From Verrucomicrobiota bacterium (GTDB lineage: Bacteria > Verrucomicrobiota > Verrucomicrobiia > Chthoniobacterales > UBA10450), in the NCBI GenBank assembly GCA_003218395.1, contig QHNJ01000016.1, forward strand, positions 1 through 40,711: a DNA stretch of 40,711 bases, read 5' to 3'. A program made the position numbers and the translations under genes. The notes beneath the pieces are model-generated. The model had not been told where the DNA came from. It did not search any database and saw only the letters and a list, made by a program, of their open reading frames with translations. Shown here piece after piece: positions 9,443 through 17,593 of the stretch; the first letter of the stretch is position 1, and every line of letters starts with the position of its first letter.

Positions 9443-9946
9443 CTAACCCTTGCTCGTCAGGCGCAGCTTTGTTTTGATTTCCTCGACAAGTTCGTGCGGA
9501 GTCCGTCCTAGCTCGATCGTTAGCACAGCCTCGGCCGGCTGCGGTTCTTCCAAATCAGCGAACTGACTTTGCAGCAACGCGGGATTCATGAAGTGTCCGC
9601 GCCTGCGCCGCGATTGCTTGGCAACGAGCGCGTAATCGCCTCGCAAAAAAACGAACTTCACGTCCGAACTCACCCGTAGGTAACCGCGATACGTTTCCTT
9701 CAACGCGGAACAAGCGAGCACTGCATTCTCTCCTGCGGCCAGATAGCGTGTGATCAACTCACGCAAGCTCTTCAGCCAGGGCCATCTGTCCTCGTCCGTC
9801 AGCGAAACGCCATGACGCATCTTCTCGATGTTGCCCGGTGAATGAAAATCGTCGGCCTCATAGAATGCCCAGTCGAGCTCTTCCGCCAGCAGTTTGTCAA
9901 TCGTAGTCTTTCCCGCTCCTGAGACGCCGAAAATAATCACGACCAC
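9443..9946 (-). CDS. gntK: Gluconokinase
   Basis: This 167-residue P-loop kinase is of full GntK length. Walker A is FGVSGAGKTT near the N-terminus, followed by DWAFYEADDFHSPGNIEKM, GVSLTDEDRWPWL and CSALKETYRGYLR, all typical of gluconokinase. It phosphorylates D-gluconate to 6-phosphogluconate in the cytoplasm. The start is a GTG at 9946 (MVVIIFG). It converges with the CMD gene and is not in an obvious gluconate cluster. Confidence 0.92.
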   Translation of the reverse strand: MVVIIFGVSGAGKTTIDKLLAEELDWAFYEADDFHSPGNIEKMRHGVSLTDEDRWPWLKSLRELITRYLAAGENAVLACSALKETYRGYLRVSSDVKFVFLRGDYALVAKQSRRRRGHFMNPALLQSQFADLEEPQPAEAVLTIELGRTPHELVEEIKTKLRLTSKG

Positions 9947-10009
9947 ATTGCACTATCGAGTGAACGGTACCGTGAGCCAATCTAAACAAGCGCCGCGGTT
10001 CAGTCCGCG

Positions 10010-10345
10010 CTAAATCACAGCAATAAGTAATGGCACAATCTTCGTAGCGGCGAGCTCCGCCGTTTCTATGGTCAGTTTTTCGGCGCGTTCTTGCGCGGCG
10101 AGTGCCTGACTGGCCACGAAGTTTTTCGCGAGAATCGTCTGCGAACTGACCAAGTTGTCAAACTCATCCTGACTCATTTTTTTGTTACTGACGTCGATGG
10201 TCCATTGTTCGAGTTGCTCCGCGCTGGATTTGATGAAGGCTTCGGAAGCGGCCTTGCCTTCGTTGATCAGTTGTTCGAACTGAGTCTTTGCGTCGGCTAC
10301 GGTCGGATCCTTGATTTGGTTTAGTGCATCTTGAAGTTTCGACAT
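10010..10345 (-). CDS. Small helical hypothetical protein (phasin-like)
   Basis: This 111-residue protein is rich in Ala, Gln, Glu and Lys, with long amphipathic helices and no Cys. It ends in a short hydrophobic run, KIVPLLIAVI. The pattern, including FEQLINEGKAASEAFI, resembles phasin-like granule or surface-associated helical proteins, but I do not recognise a specific family. It follows the lipoprotein gene by 10 nt, so the two are probably cotranscribed. Confidence 0.6.
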   Translation of the reverse strand: MSKLQDALNQIKDPTVADAKTQFEQLINEGKAASEAFIKSSAEQLEQWTIDVSNKKMSQDEFDNLVSSQTILAKNFVASQALAAQERAEKLTIETAELAATKIVPLLIAVI

Positions 10346-10355
10346 AGGTTTGAAC

Positions 10356-10784
10356 TCAGTGCGATGTTTGCTGCTGCAGGAAAAGATCGTAATTTTGCTG
10401 GAGCTGTTTCTTTTTGTTGGCGGCGAAGCTTGGGCTTAGGCAATGCTGTTTCCGGACGAGGGTAGCATCGCGCTGAAAGAGCTTGGCGGAATTCTTGATG
10501 AATTCCTTGCGCGCAGGCACCGCCTTCGATTCAGCGGCTTCCGCATCCGTGAATTGCTGTGTAATCTTCGCCACTTCACTGTCGAAGCTCGCCCGATCCC
10601 ATGTCGCAGGCGTGCCTTCAACGCACGTATGGTGGTCGATAAAGGCCAGATGGGCATCTTTGAGCTGTTGCACCCGAACCTGGCTCGAGGGTTTGGTGAC
10701 CGTGGCGCAGGAACAGAGTGAAAGAGCGATTGCACAGATCGCGACGCTGGACGGTGTCAGAAGAAGACGAGGATATTTTAACAT
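10356..10784 (-). CDS. Small secreted lipoprotein of unknown function
   Basis: This 142-residue protein has an N-terminal signal (TPSSVAICAIALSLCSCATVT) ending in a lipobox-like LCSC, so it is probably lipid-anchored. The mature part is Lys/Gln-rich, with two further cysteines (HHTCVEGTP and KQHCLSP) that could form a disulfide. No domain is recognised. It is first of a two-gene minus-strand unit with the phasin-like gene. Confidence 0.65.
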   Translation of the reverse strand: MLKYPRLLLTPSSVAICAIALSLCSCATVTKPSSQVRVQQLKDAHLAFIDHHTCVEGTPATWDRASFDSEVAKITQQFTDAEAAESKAVPARKEFIKNSAKLFQRDATLVRKQHCLSPSFAANKKKQLQQNYDLFLQQQTSH

Positions 10785-11138
10785 AACTGATTTTTAGAAC
10801 GGTTTTATCGGATCGAAGGCGAGGCGTAAAGAAAAAGTTTGGGAACCTTTGGTGGTGGGCAGTCGATGCAGCGACAGACGTTTTGCTCATCCTCTGGGTA
10901 GGGCGTCACCGGCCGCCTCTTCGGTCATCTGGTGGCGCCGGGCGAAAACGAAAGCGCGCAACATAGCTGTCTTCTCCATCTACAGGTTATCTGGCTCTGT
11001 TGAAGAGTTCGGCAGAGCAAAGTAGAAGCGGCGTCCCCGCCGCTTTCTTGTTCTAGCAAAAACGACGAGGGCTTCGCGTCCACGCGATTCGCCAGCTTTT
11101 TCAACAGTGCTAGGTTGTCTTCTGTTGGTTTCGCAGGT
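10785..11138. repeat. Intergenic region with GCGGCG-TCCC-CGCCGC hairpin
   Basis: There is no convincing gene in these 354 bp. A perfect hairpin with stem AAGCGGCG (11026-11033), loop TCCC and stem CGCCGCTT (11038-11045) resembles hairpins at 13150-13162 and 26562-26580. A segment near 10911-10955 (CCGCCTCTTCGG and CGCCGGGCGAAAACG) is similar to 12968-13010, suggesting shared repeat ancestry. Confidence 0.5.
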
Positions 11139-12059
11139 TCAGTCCAGGCGTTCTGCTAGAAAATGCGAGAATGCCGTTTGATAGGACGTAGCCGTCCGAT
11201 TGGTATTGATAATCTCCACGAGACGTCCCCTCTGGAAAAAGAATCCGATTGGCTGCAACTTTAACTCGAAGCCCTCCGGCGCCACACCGGCTTTTTGCAA
11301 CATAGGCGCAACCATCTTCTCGAGCATCTCCCAGTCCGTTGGCTTCCTCACAGCCGGATCTACGAGGAAGAGCGTTTTCATGGTGGCCGCCTCATCGATC
11401 ACCCGGCCAAATTCCCAGCGCACGCCGTCCGTATCCTTCAACACCATAACAATTCGATCGGCCGCACGAATCTTGGTCGTTACACATTCCTGCCACTCAG
11501 AATCATCGAGGTAAGTGCGATACGCTACGCCGCCGCGCATGGTCTTCTCGCCCGGTTTGCCGACTGCGATCAGGGGCCGATAACCATCAGCAACGTCAAA
11601 CAATTCCTGCTCGATCCGCACTGGAAACGGCGTAAACGAAAAGAGCCTGCTCAACAGCGGGAGCCGCGGCTTCGGCAAGATGACGTCGTCCGCATCAAAT
11701 GGCCGCAGATAAAGCACGAATTGCTGATCGGACTTCTTGATCACGTCCGAAACGCTCAGCCCGCCGAGCCGCTTCGCGGTCGACTGAAGCAAACCTGCAA
11801 CCTTGACGCCAACAAGCGCCAATAGAAGCCAAAGCGGGACTTGGCGCGCTCAGGCCGCTGATATCGCGACGCCTTCGGCCATCACACTATCGTTACAGAT
11901 TGTCGCGAGTGCCGCCAATTTGTTCGAGGTTGCGCCTACGGTGAGCAAATACATTACGGCCGCTATCAACAAGAATGCACCGATCAAAGCCAGGACGTAG
12001 CTGGCGGCTGTCCGCACCGTACGCAATGGCGTGCGCGGAAGATCGAGGAGTTTCTTCAA
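11139..12059 (-). pseudogene. Membrane-anchored TIR-like protein with in-frame TGA
   Basis: The frame from ATG 12059 reads MKKLLDLPRTPLRTVRTAAS, then a hydrophobic helix (VLALIGAFLLIAAVMYLL). It meets a TGA at 11850-11852 and continues in the same frame with ARQVPLWLLLALVGVKVAGLL, a second helix. A soluble domain of about 190 residues follows, with FVLYLRPFDADDVI, RPLIAVGKPGE, EWQECVTTKI, DRIVMVLKDTDGVRWEFG and KTLFLVDP. This alternation of strands with a late W-E pair resembles membrane-linked TIR-like/Rossmann domains, but I cannot name the family with certainty. The TGA is probably a nonsense mutation (TGG or CGA ancestor); no neighbouring Cys supports Sec. It lies 6 nt after the membrane-protein gene and is probably cotranscribed with it. 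Confidence 0.6.
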
Positions 12060-12065
12060 ATAGAC

Positions 12066-12710
12066 CTAAAAATTCGGGGCCAGCCGGGGATCCAGCGTGG
12101 CCAACAAACTCGACCGCTCGCGCAGACGCGCGACTCCCCACAAGGCAACCGCAACGCTACATGAAAAAACAACGATCGTAGTAGTCCCTAACGTCGCCAG
12201 CACGGCGAAGCCAAAGCTAAGGTTTTGAAACGCAAATTTCAATTCCGGCCACGCTGTGAAAACCATCAAAATCGCCGCGAGCGCAAGCAACATTGCTTGA
12301 ATCCTCAGCGCGAAACGCCGGACATTTGTGATCGAACGGTAAATCCATATCAGGAAACTCAGGGCAGCGGCGAAGAGGACCGCGGTGAATATCCAAAAAC
12401 CTACCGGACCAACCCCCTGGCCTTGAAGCTGATTCTGGATGACCTGCGCCCGGACCGCGCGGATCAGATCATTGGCAAGTGGATAGACATTATTGATTCC
12501 CGCGGAGAAAAACAACAATACTGCCAACAGAGCGAGAAAGACATGCAACAACATCGCCCGAAGAAATTTGAGAACGTACAGCACACGATGCAGCTGCACT
12601 TCAGAAGCGGTCTGATCGATCGTTGGTGTATTCACTCTGGCTCGCGCAATGGTCACTCGTGAAAAGCTTGTCACGACCATCCGATAGAGGCAGGTCTTAT
12701 AAGCAGTCAA
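12066..12710 (-). CDS. Four-helix membrane protein of unknown function
   Basis: This protein of up to 214 residues has four hydrophobic segments: about 52-72 (MLLHVFLALLAVLLFFSAG), 101-124 (VGFWIFTAVLFAAALSFLIWIY), 135-153 and 163-192. The N-terminal 40 residues are hydrophilic and the true start may be internal. No family is recognised. Its stop is 6 nt upstream of the ATG of the TIR-like gene, so the two probably form one transcript and may work as a membrane complex (inference). Confidence 0.6.
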   Translation of the reverse strand: MTAYKTCLYRMVVTSFSRVTIARARVNTPTIDQTASEVQLHRVLYVLKFLRAMLLHVFLALLAVLLFFSAGINNVYPLANDLIRAVRAQVIQNQLQGQGVGPVGFWIFTAVLFAAALSFLIWIYRSITNVRRFALRIQAMLLALAAILMVFTAWPELKFAFQNLSFGFAVLATLGTTTIVVFSCSVAVALWGVARLRERSSLLATLDPRLAPNF

Positions 12711-12850
12711 TCACTCAACACATACTCGGGTTGTTTTACGAGAATCTAACCTCACCACACCTGCGGCAACCGGAAATGATCCGATACTAATCGCTAAGTA
12801 AATCAGGGGCTTGCCCGCCGCACCGGAAACGCAGGAATGGAAAAATCTGA

Positions 12851-12935
12851 CCAGAAGATAACGAAAAAAACAAAGGGGACTTGGGAAACACCCAAGGATC
12901 TACCCTTTCTTACCTTCGTTTCCTTCTGTTGAAAT
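12851..12935. repeat. Dispersed intergenic repeat A, copy 1
   Basis: The left arm is A-rich (AACGAAAAAAACAAAGG) and the right arm is CTTCGTTTCCTTCTGTTGAAA (21 nt at its best, split here as CTTCGTTTCC and TTCTGTTGAAA). The same pair of arms bounds copies at 13019-13100, 26450-26580 and 33418-33490. The arms are imperfect inverted repeats. The long gap 12711-13197 holds this copy, the next one and a GC hairpin, but no supported gene. Confidence 0.65.
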
Positions 12936-13018
12936 TCTCAATCGGAACAGCCAGCATCTTCCTTATCGCCGACCGCCTCTTCGGAAATCTCCTCGCCCCG
13001 GGCGATAACGGAAAAGTA

Positions 13019-13195
13019 TAAACACAAGACAACGAAGAGAACAAAGGCCAAGGTTAACTTCTGCAACCCACCTTCCTCTTCGTTTCCTTCTGTTGAAATG
13101 CTGGTCTGAACTGTAGGGGACACTGCGTGCTCACGAAGAATTTTCGAGCCGGCGTCCCGCCGATAGAATCGGGAAGCAAACTGCTTTGCCTACAG
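13019..13195. repeat. Dispersed intergenic repeat A, copy 2 with tail
   Basis: In this copy the arms pair best: AACGAAGAG near 13032 is the exact inverse of CTCTTCGTT near 13077. The tail after TTCTGTTGAAA (GCTGGTCTGAACTGTAGGGG, then a CGGCG-TCC-CGCCG hairpin at 13150-13162, then GGGAAGCAAACTGCTTTGCC) matches the tail of the 26450-26580 copy. The element is therefore longer than the arms. The minus-strand ORF over it is a shadow. Confidence 0.6.
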
Positions 13196-13197
13196 AT

Positions 13198-13899
13198 CTA
13201 CGCTCGCGCCGCGAGCTTCACCGGCAGACGCCGCGCGCCCCAATCGCCGGCGCGTTGCTCGAATCTCCCGGCGATTTTGTAACCGCAAGATCGACACCTG
13301 CTGTTTCCAAGATTCCATTCGCCGAGTTCGTACCAATCGCGCTCGATGAGCAGCTGACCGCAACCGGGACACCACGTGCTGCCGCCTTCGCGATCATGAA
13401 CGTTTCCGGTATAAACATAGTACAACCCTTTAGAGTGCGCGATCTCTCGCGCGCGTCTCAGCGTCGCGGGTGGCGTGTGCGGTTTGTCGAGCATTTTGAA
13501 ATCGGGATGGAACGCAGTGAAATGCCACGGCACATCGGGCCCGAGATTTTCCGCGAACCACTCAGCCGCGTTATGCAGCTCCGCGTCGCTGTCGTTCTCG
13601 CCTGGAATCAGCAGTGTAGTGACTTCAAACCAGACGTTCGTTTCGCGCCGGAGATATTTCAGCGTGTCGAGCACGGGCCCAAGCTGAGCAAAACAAAGCC
13701 GGTGATAAAACGCATCGGTGAACGCTTTAAGATCGACATTCGCCGCGTCCATGTGCCGGTAAAATTCGGGGCGCGCATCATCGGTAATGTAACCGGCGGT
13801 CACCGCGAGCGCTTTAATCCCGCGTTCGTGGCACGTCGGCGAGCTTGTCCCACTCCCGGGCTTTGGAGATGTCCCAGTTCTGGCAAAACCGGCAGCCAA
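13198..13899 (-). CDS. amrS: AmmeMemoRadiSam radical SAM enzyme, C-terminal part (split)
   Basis: The genuine portion begins at about 13834 with CHERGIKALAVTAGYI. It continues HMDAANVDLKAFTDAFYHRL, NVWFEVTTLLIPGENDSD, PWHFTAFHPDFKM and KGLYYVYTGNVHD to a C-terminal Cys-rich element (CPGC and CRSCG), as in AmrS proteins. The first 22 codons of the ORF are out-of-frame translation of the upstream half. The stretch expected between ISKAREWDKLAD and CHERG, containing the conserved FTYNDP strand, is missing, and the frame shifts. The enzyme is therefore almost certainly inactive unless the sequence is wrong. Confidence 0.85.
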   Translation of the reverse strand: MAAGFARTGTSPKPGSGTSSPTCHERGIKALAVTAGYITDDARPEFYRHMDAANVDLKAFTDAFYHRLCFAQLGPVLDTLKYLRRETNVWFEVTTLLIPGENDSDAELHNAAEWFAENLGPDVPWHFTAFHPDFKMLDKPHTPPATLRRAREIAHSKGLYYVYTGNVHDREGGSTWCPGCGQLLIERDWYELGEWNLGNSRCRSCGYKIAGRFEQRAGDWGARRLPVKLAARA

Positions 13900-14173
13900 G
13901 ATTGCATCCCGCCGTGCCGAATGACAGCACGCTCGTGCCAGGGAGAAAATGATTCAGTGGTTTCTTTTCAATCGGATCGACGCAAAACCCGCTGCTCCGG
14001 CCATAAGTCGTCAGTAGCATTCGATCGCCCACACGCTGCCGCACAAAACAAAATCCGCGCTGCCCGTCATTCAATTTGCAAAATCGCGGACAAAGCCGGC
14101 ACTCGATGCGCCCGTCGGGCAGGATCATCCACCAGCGCCCGGGATGATCAGATTGTGTCAGCTCTGCGACCAT
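13814..14173 (-). CDS. amrS: AmmeMemoRadiSam radical SAM enzyme, N-terminal part (split)
   Basis: This 119-residue fragment includes the whole N-terminal Cys-rich region (CRLCPRFCKLNDGQRGFC) and the radical SAM cluster motif CNLGCRFC (Cys90, Cys94, Cys97) that holds the 4Fe-4S cluster. It ends in out-of-frame residues after ISKAREWDKLAD at about 13835. AmrS is named for genomes where it accompanies AMMECR1 and Memo-like proteins, neither of which is in this window. Its biochemical role is not established. The start at 14173 overlaps the preceding gene by 16 nt, so expression is probably coupled. Confidence 0.85.
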   Translation of the reverse strand: MVAELTQSDHPGRWWMILPDGRIECRLCPRFCKLNDGQRGFCFVRQRVGDRMLLTTYGRSSGFCVDPIEKKPLNHFLPGTSVLSFGTAGCNLGCRFCQNWDISKAREWDKLADVPRTRD

Positions 14174-14847
14174 TGTTTATGATTCAAGATTCTCGCGTGC
14201 GCTCCCATCTCAAGCAAGTAGGCCACAACGACAAAGAGCGTGTAGAAAATCCAAACGCCCATGGCAGTAGCTTTATCGGACAACGGCGCGCGCGGCACGA
14301 ACGTGTCGCCTATTTGGACTATGATTAACGCAAGCCCAAAGGCGATGACTGCCGTCTTGCGAGCTGCTGAGATCGTGTTCCGTGGCAGATAAGACACAAT
14401 TCCGCCAGCAAGTAGGGCCACCTCTAATCCAAACTCGAGGCCACGATAATTCCAAAACCCAAGGCCGACTTTCCATGTGTTATCATAGATGGCGAGATCG
14501 CGAGGATGCGCAATGAAGTCGAGAATCCAGTGAGAAAAGACGGCCAAGCCCACGAGCAAAGCGGCAGCTTTGGAAGCTTTTGCGCGCCACACGGATTTAT
14601 AGATCATAGCAGCAATGCCGCTCCAGACGATCGCCGCGATCAAACTATGCGAATACGGGTGGTAATACGAGTCGAGCATGCTGCCTGCCGTGAAACCTTT
14701 GATGACGCGCAGCTTCTCAATCCCGAGAAGGACGAGCGTCGCCCAGATATAATCGAGGAACTGGACAGCAGTGAACAAAACCCAAAGCGGGATTCTGTTT
14801 TTATCGCTCTTAATCGCAAACGCGACACTGTAATGCCCGACAAACAT
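14158..14847 (-). CDS. YdjM-like integral membrane protein (paralogue 2)
   Basis: This 229-residue protein starts MFVGHYSVAFAIKSDKNRIP. Conserved histidine blocks are VGHYS, HPYSHSLIAAIVWSG and FSHWILDFIAHPRDL, and it has several membrane helices. It is alignable end to end by eye with the protein at 6813-7481, about 7 kb away on the same strand, so the pair arose by duplication or both derive from an expanded family. It overlaps the AmrS gene downstream by 16 nt. The activity of the family is not established. Confidence 0.75.
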   Translation of the reverse strand: MFVGHYSVAFAIKSDKNRIPLWVLFTAVQFLDYIWATLVLLGIEKLRVIKGFTAGSMLDSYYHPYSHSLIAAIVWSGIAAMIYKSVWRAKASKAAALLVGLAVFSHWILDFIAHPRDLAIYDNTWKVGLGFWNYRGLEFGLEVALLAGGIVSYLPRNTISAARKTAVIAFGLALIIVQIGDTFVPRAPLSDKATAMGVWIFYTLFVVVAYLLEMGAHARILNHKQWSQS

Positions 14848-14980
14848 TTCTCGATTAGCTCAATTCAGCGCCCGTGACGCAAGTCCTACTTCAGAATCCC
14901 CAACTTTGACCGCTGATTTTTGAACTCCGAACTCTGATAATCTCCTTCGTCTTATCCGGACGATTGCCGCTATTACGGTA

Positions 14981-15895
14981 TTGCTGTCTTCAATTGCTAT
15001 GGCTTTCACACCACCAGATGAGAAGACAAGACGCGACGCGATCGGCGATCTGAGCGAATTGTCAGCTGTCCTCCAGCGCGCCTTGACACCGGACATCAAT
15101 AGCTTTGATCCGATTCCGAAACCGGGGCCTAGCGACTGGCTCGCTGTGCATGAGGAACGGGGGCAGACGTTCGGCGAATTCAAAGCGGCGCAGACGAATC
15201 GGCCCACGCAAACTCGACGTGTCATTTACCTCCAGCCGCTCGGCGATTTTGCGCCTGAACGGAGCCCGTCCATCAACAAGCTACAAAAATTTGCCGCTGC
15301 ATTCTTCGCGATGGAAGTAAAGTCGCTTCCGCCGATTAACATCGACGCCTCGAAGTTTACCAAGCGCCGCAATCCGTATACCGGCAACTCGCAAATTCTC
15401 ACCGGCGACGTGCTTAACTTTCTCAAGACCCGCCTTCCTGCGGATGCTTTCTGCATTCTTGCCATCACGATGGAAGATCTTTATCCGGAGCCGGCGTGGA
15501 ATTTCGTCTTCGGCCAGGCTTCGCTGCGTGATCGTGTTGGTGTTTACAGCTTTGCCCGGTACGACCCGGCATTTTACTGTCAATCGCGCGGGCCGGGTTA
15601 TGAGACACTTCTGCTACGTCGCAGCTGCAAAGTGCTCGCGCACGAGACCGGTCACATGTTCGGCCTCGCGCATTGCACGTTCTTCAACTGCCTGATGAAC
15701 GGATCAAATCACCTGGCCGAAAGCGATCGCCGGCCGTTGCATCTCTGTCCGGTGTGCTTGCGCAAGCTGCAATCGAGCATCGGCTTCGACGTGCTCGAAC
15801 GCTACACGGCGCTCCAGCAGATCAGCCGCACCGTCGGCTTCATCGATGAAGCCGACTGGTTTAGCCGTCGCATCAAAACAGCGCGGGGACAATGA
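14981..15895 (+). CDS. Archaemetzincin-family zinc metalloprotease (M54)
   Basis: The active site HETGHMFGLAHC is followed by NCLMN and, after a spacer, CPVC. This fits the archaemetzincin signature of a HExxHxxGxxH zinc site with four cysteines that bind a second, structural zinc. Upstream blocks such as RVIYLQPLGDF and DAFCILAITMEDLYPEPAWNFVFGQA (two blocks) are family-like. The start is uncertain. The only standard start near the N-terminus is TTG 14981, or ATG 14999, yet the frame stays open to 14924 and encodes LLRLIRTIAAITVLLSSIAMA, which looks like a signal peptide without a usual start codon. Either the start is non-canonical or it has been lost. Confidence 0.85.
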   Translation: MLSSIAMAFTPPDEKTRRDAIGDLSELSAVLQRALTPDINSFDPIPKPGPSDWLAVHEERGQTFGEFKAAQTNRPTQTRRVIYLQPLGDFAPERSPSINKLQKFAAAFFAMEVKSLPPINIDASKFTKRRNPYTGNSQILTGDVLNFLKTRLPADAFCILAITMEDLYPEPAWNFVFGQASLRDRVGVYSFARYDPAFYCQSRGPGYETLLLRRSCKVLAHETGHMFGLAHCTFFNCLMNGSNHLAESDRRPLHLCPVCLRKLQSSIGFDVLERYTALQQISRTVGFIDEADWFSRRIKTARGQ

Positions 15896-16171
15896 GTAGA
15901 TAAACTCTATATGGCAGCGCGCATCTTGCGTTGAAACGATTGTCAATGCGCGCCTGAGTAGCTCGTCGTCCGATCGATTGTCAATCTTCGGCGAAGGCAC
16001 GAGGCGTGGACGGGTCATGGTTTCTCATTACCCGAGCTTTGTTATCGAAGCCAGATTCGTCCGCATTGGACGTTGAACGTTGGGGACTCGGCTTTTGCCA
16101 ATCTGGGAAATGATCCGGCAGAATGTACTGGCCATTGGCATGTCACTTAGATAAGCAATCGCGCGCCGGCC

Positions 16172-17593
16172 ATGCTTTTCAATTCGCTCACCTTCGTCGT
16201 CTTTTTTGTAGTCGTCGTCACCGCCTATTGGAGCATGCGTTCCTGGAACGCGCGGAAAAATTTCCTCGTGGTCGCAAGCTACATTTTTTTACGGCGCGTG
16301 GAATCCGCCATTCGCGGCGCTGCTCTTTTCCACGACGGCAATGGATTTTTGGCTTGGCAGACGAATTGCCAAGGCCAAGGGACGCCATTCGCGGCGCGGG
16401 TGGTTGGTTGGCAGCGTCTGCATGAACCTGAGCATGCTCGGGTTTTTCAAATACGGGAACTTTCTGCTGCAAAATTTTCAGTGGCTGCTCGCGCGCCTCG
16501 GAATCATCTATCAACCACCGCATTTGGACATTCTTCTGCGGTTGGCATTTCCTTTTACACGTTCCATTCTCTCTCCTACACGCTCGACATTTATCGCGGC
16601 GTTTTGAAACCGACGAAGTCGCTGCGCGATTTCATCCTGGCCGTTTCCTTTTTTCCTCAGTTGGTCGCCGGGCCAATTGTGCGCGCCGGCGACTTTCTTC
16701 CGCAACTTGTTAGGCCGCCGGCCTTGCGCGCGGGCCAGTTTCTCTGGGGATTGTTGCTCATGACCCTCGGTTTGTTCGAAAAGATCGTGCTCGCCGACAC
16801 GATGCTTTCCGGTTCAGCCGACCGCATTTTTGGTTACGCCGGTCCCCTCGTCGCGCTTGATTCATGGCTCGGCGTCATGGCATTTGCCGGCCAGATATTT
16901 TTCGATTTCGCCGGCTATTCTACCTGCGCCATCGGCGCCGCGCTCTGCCTTGGCTTTCATCTCAAGGATAATTTTCGTTTTCCGTACGCGGCCATCGGTT
17001 TTTCCGATTTCTGGCGACGCTGGCACATCTCGCTTTCCACATTTTTGCGCGACTACCTTTATATTCCGCTCGGCGGCAATCAGGTCCGCCCGGTTCGCGC
17101 CGCGACGAATCTTGTCATAGTCATGTTTCTCGGTGGTCTCTGGCACGGCGCGGCCTGGACGTTCGTAGTTTGGGGCTTGCTTCATGGCTCGTATCTTGTC
17201 GTGGAACGGGTCATTCGCGTTTTGTTCGAGAACAGGGCGCGGACCAACAACCTCGCGACTCGACTCCTCGGCGGCTTCGCCACCTACGCCGCCGTCTGCA
17301 TTGCCTGGGTATTTTTTCGAGCATCCGATTTCACGATTGCCGCGCGCATGTTGGGCGGCATGTTTGGCGGACATCCGCACGGCGACGCCATTCTTACCAC
17401 GCGTGAAATGCTGCAGATAGCGCTCGTCACTGCCGGCATGATTCTCGTGCACTGGTCGCTGCGCGATAGCAATATCGAAACAGCTGTGATGCGTTTGCCG
17501 CGCTGGATTGTAACAGCGGTATGGGCCTTCATGGCCTGTGCCATCATCCTCACTCAAGGAAACAGCAATGCCTTCATCTACTTCCAATTTTAA
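16172..17593 (+). CDS. MBOAT-family O-acyltransferase with two compensating frameshifts
   Basis: This is a membrane-bound O-acyltransferase of the AlgI/DltB type. It starts MLFNSLTFVVFFVVVVTAYW and later shows SYTLDIYRGVLKP, SFFPQLVAGPIVRAGDFLPQL, FWRRWHISLSTFLRDYLYIPLGG and GGLWHGAAWTFVVWGLLHG, with the invariant catalytic His in the last block. Between about 16290 and 16540 the open frame is nonsense. The correct family sequence (MDFWLGRRIAKAKG, LGFFKYGNFLLQNF) is in another frame. An extra T in a 7-T run near 16283-16290 and a missing base near 16540 (CTGCGGTTGG for CTGCCGGTTGG) would explain it. The gene transfers acyl groups to exported polysaccharide and is coupled to the SGNH gene. Confidence 0.85.
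   Translation: MLFNSLTFVVFFVVVVTAYWSMRSWNARKNFLVVASYIFLRRVESAIRGAALFHDGNGFLAWQTNCQGQGTPFAARVVGWQRLHEPEHARVFQIRELSAAKFSVAARAPRNHLSTTAFGHSSAVGISFYTFHSLSYTLDIYRGVLKPTKSLRDFILAVSFFPQLVAGPIVRAGDFLPQLVRPPALRAGQFLWGLLLMTLGLFEKIVLADTMLSGSADRIFGYAGPLVALDSWLGVMAFAGQIFFDFAGYSTCAIGAALCLGFHLKDNFRFPYAAIGFSDFWRRWHISLSTFLRDYLYIPLGGNQVRPVRAATNLVIVMFLGGLWHGAAWTFVVWGLLHGSYLVVERVIRVLFENRARTNNLATRLLGGFATYAAVCIAWVFFRASDFTIAARMLGGMFGGHPHGDAILTTREMLQIALVTAGMILVHWSLRDSNIETAVMRLPRWIVTAVWAFMACAIILTQGNSNAFIYFQF

Noticed and set aside
11850-11852. TGA as selenocysteine in the TIR-like gene
   Set aside because: No Cys or redox motif nearby and no Cys-containing relative known to me; a nonsense mutation is simpler.
12938-13123. 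Minus-strand ORF with hydrophobic run (LTLAFVLFVVLCLYF)
   Set aside because: It is a translation of repeat A; similar shadow peptides occur over the other copies.
13186-14328. Long plus-strand ORF of 380 codons
   Set aside because: It is antisense to the AmrS and YdjM-like genes, with no family resemblance and Arg/Ser-rich shadow composition.
15704-16018. Minus-strand ORF starting MTRPRLVPSPKIDNRSDDEL
   Set aside because: Half overlaps archaemetzincin antisense. The rest has no ribosome site or family resemblance. The gap 15896-16171 shows only a duplicated CGATTGTCAAT.
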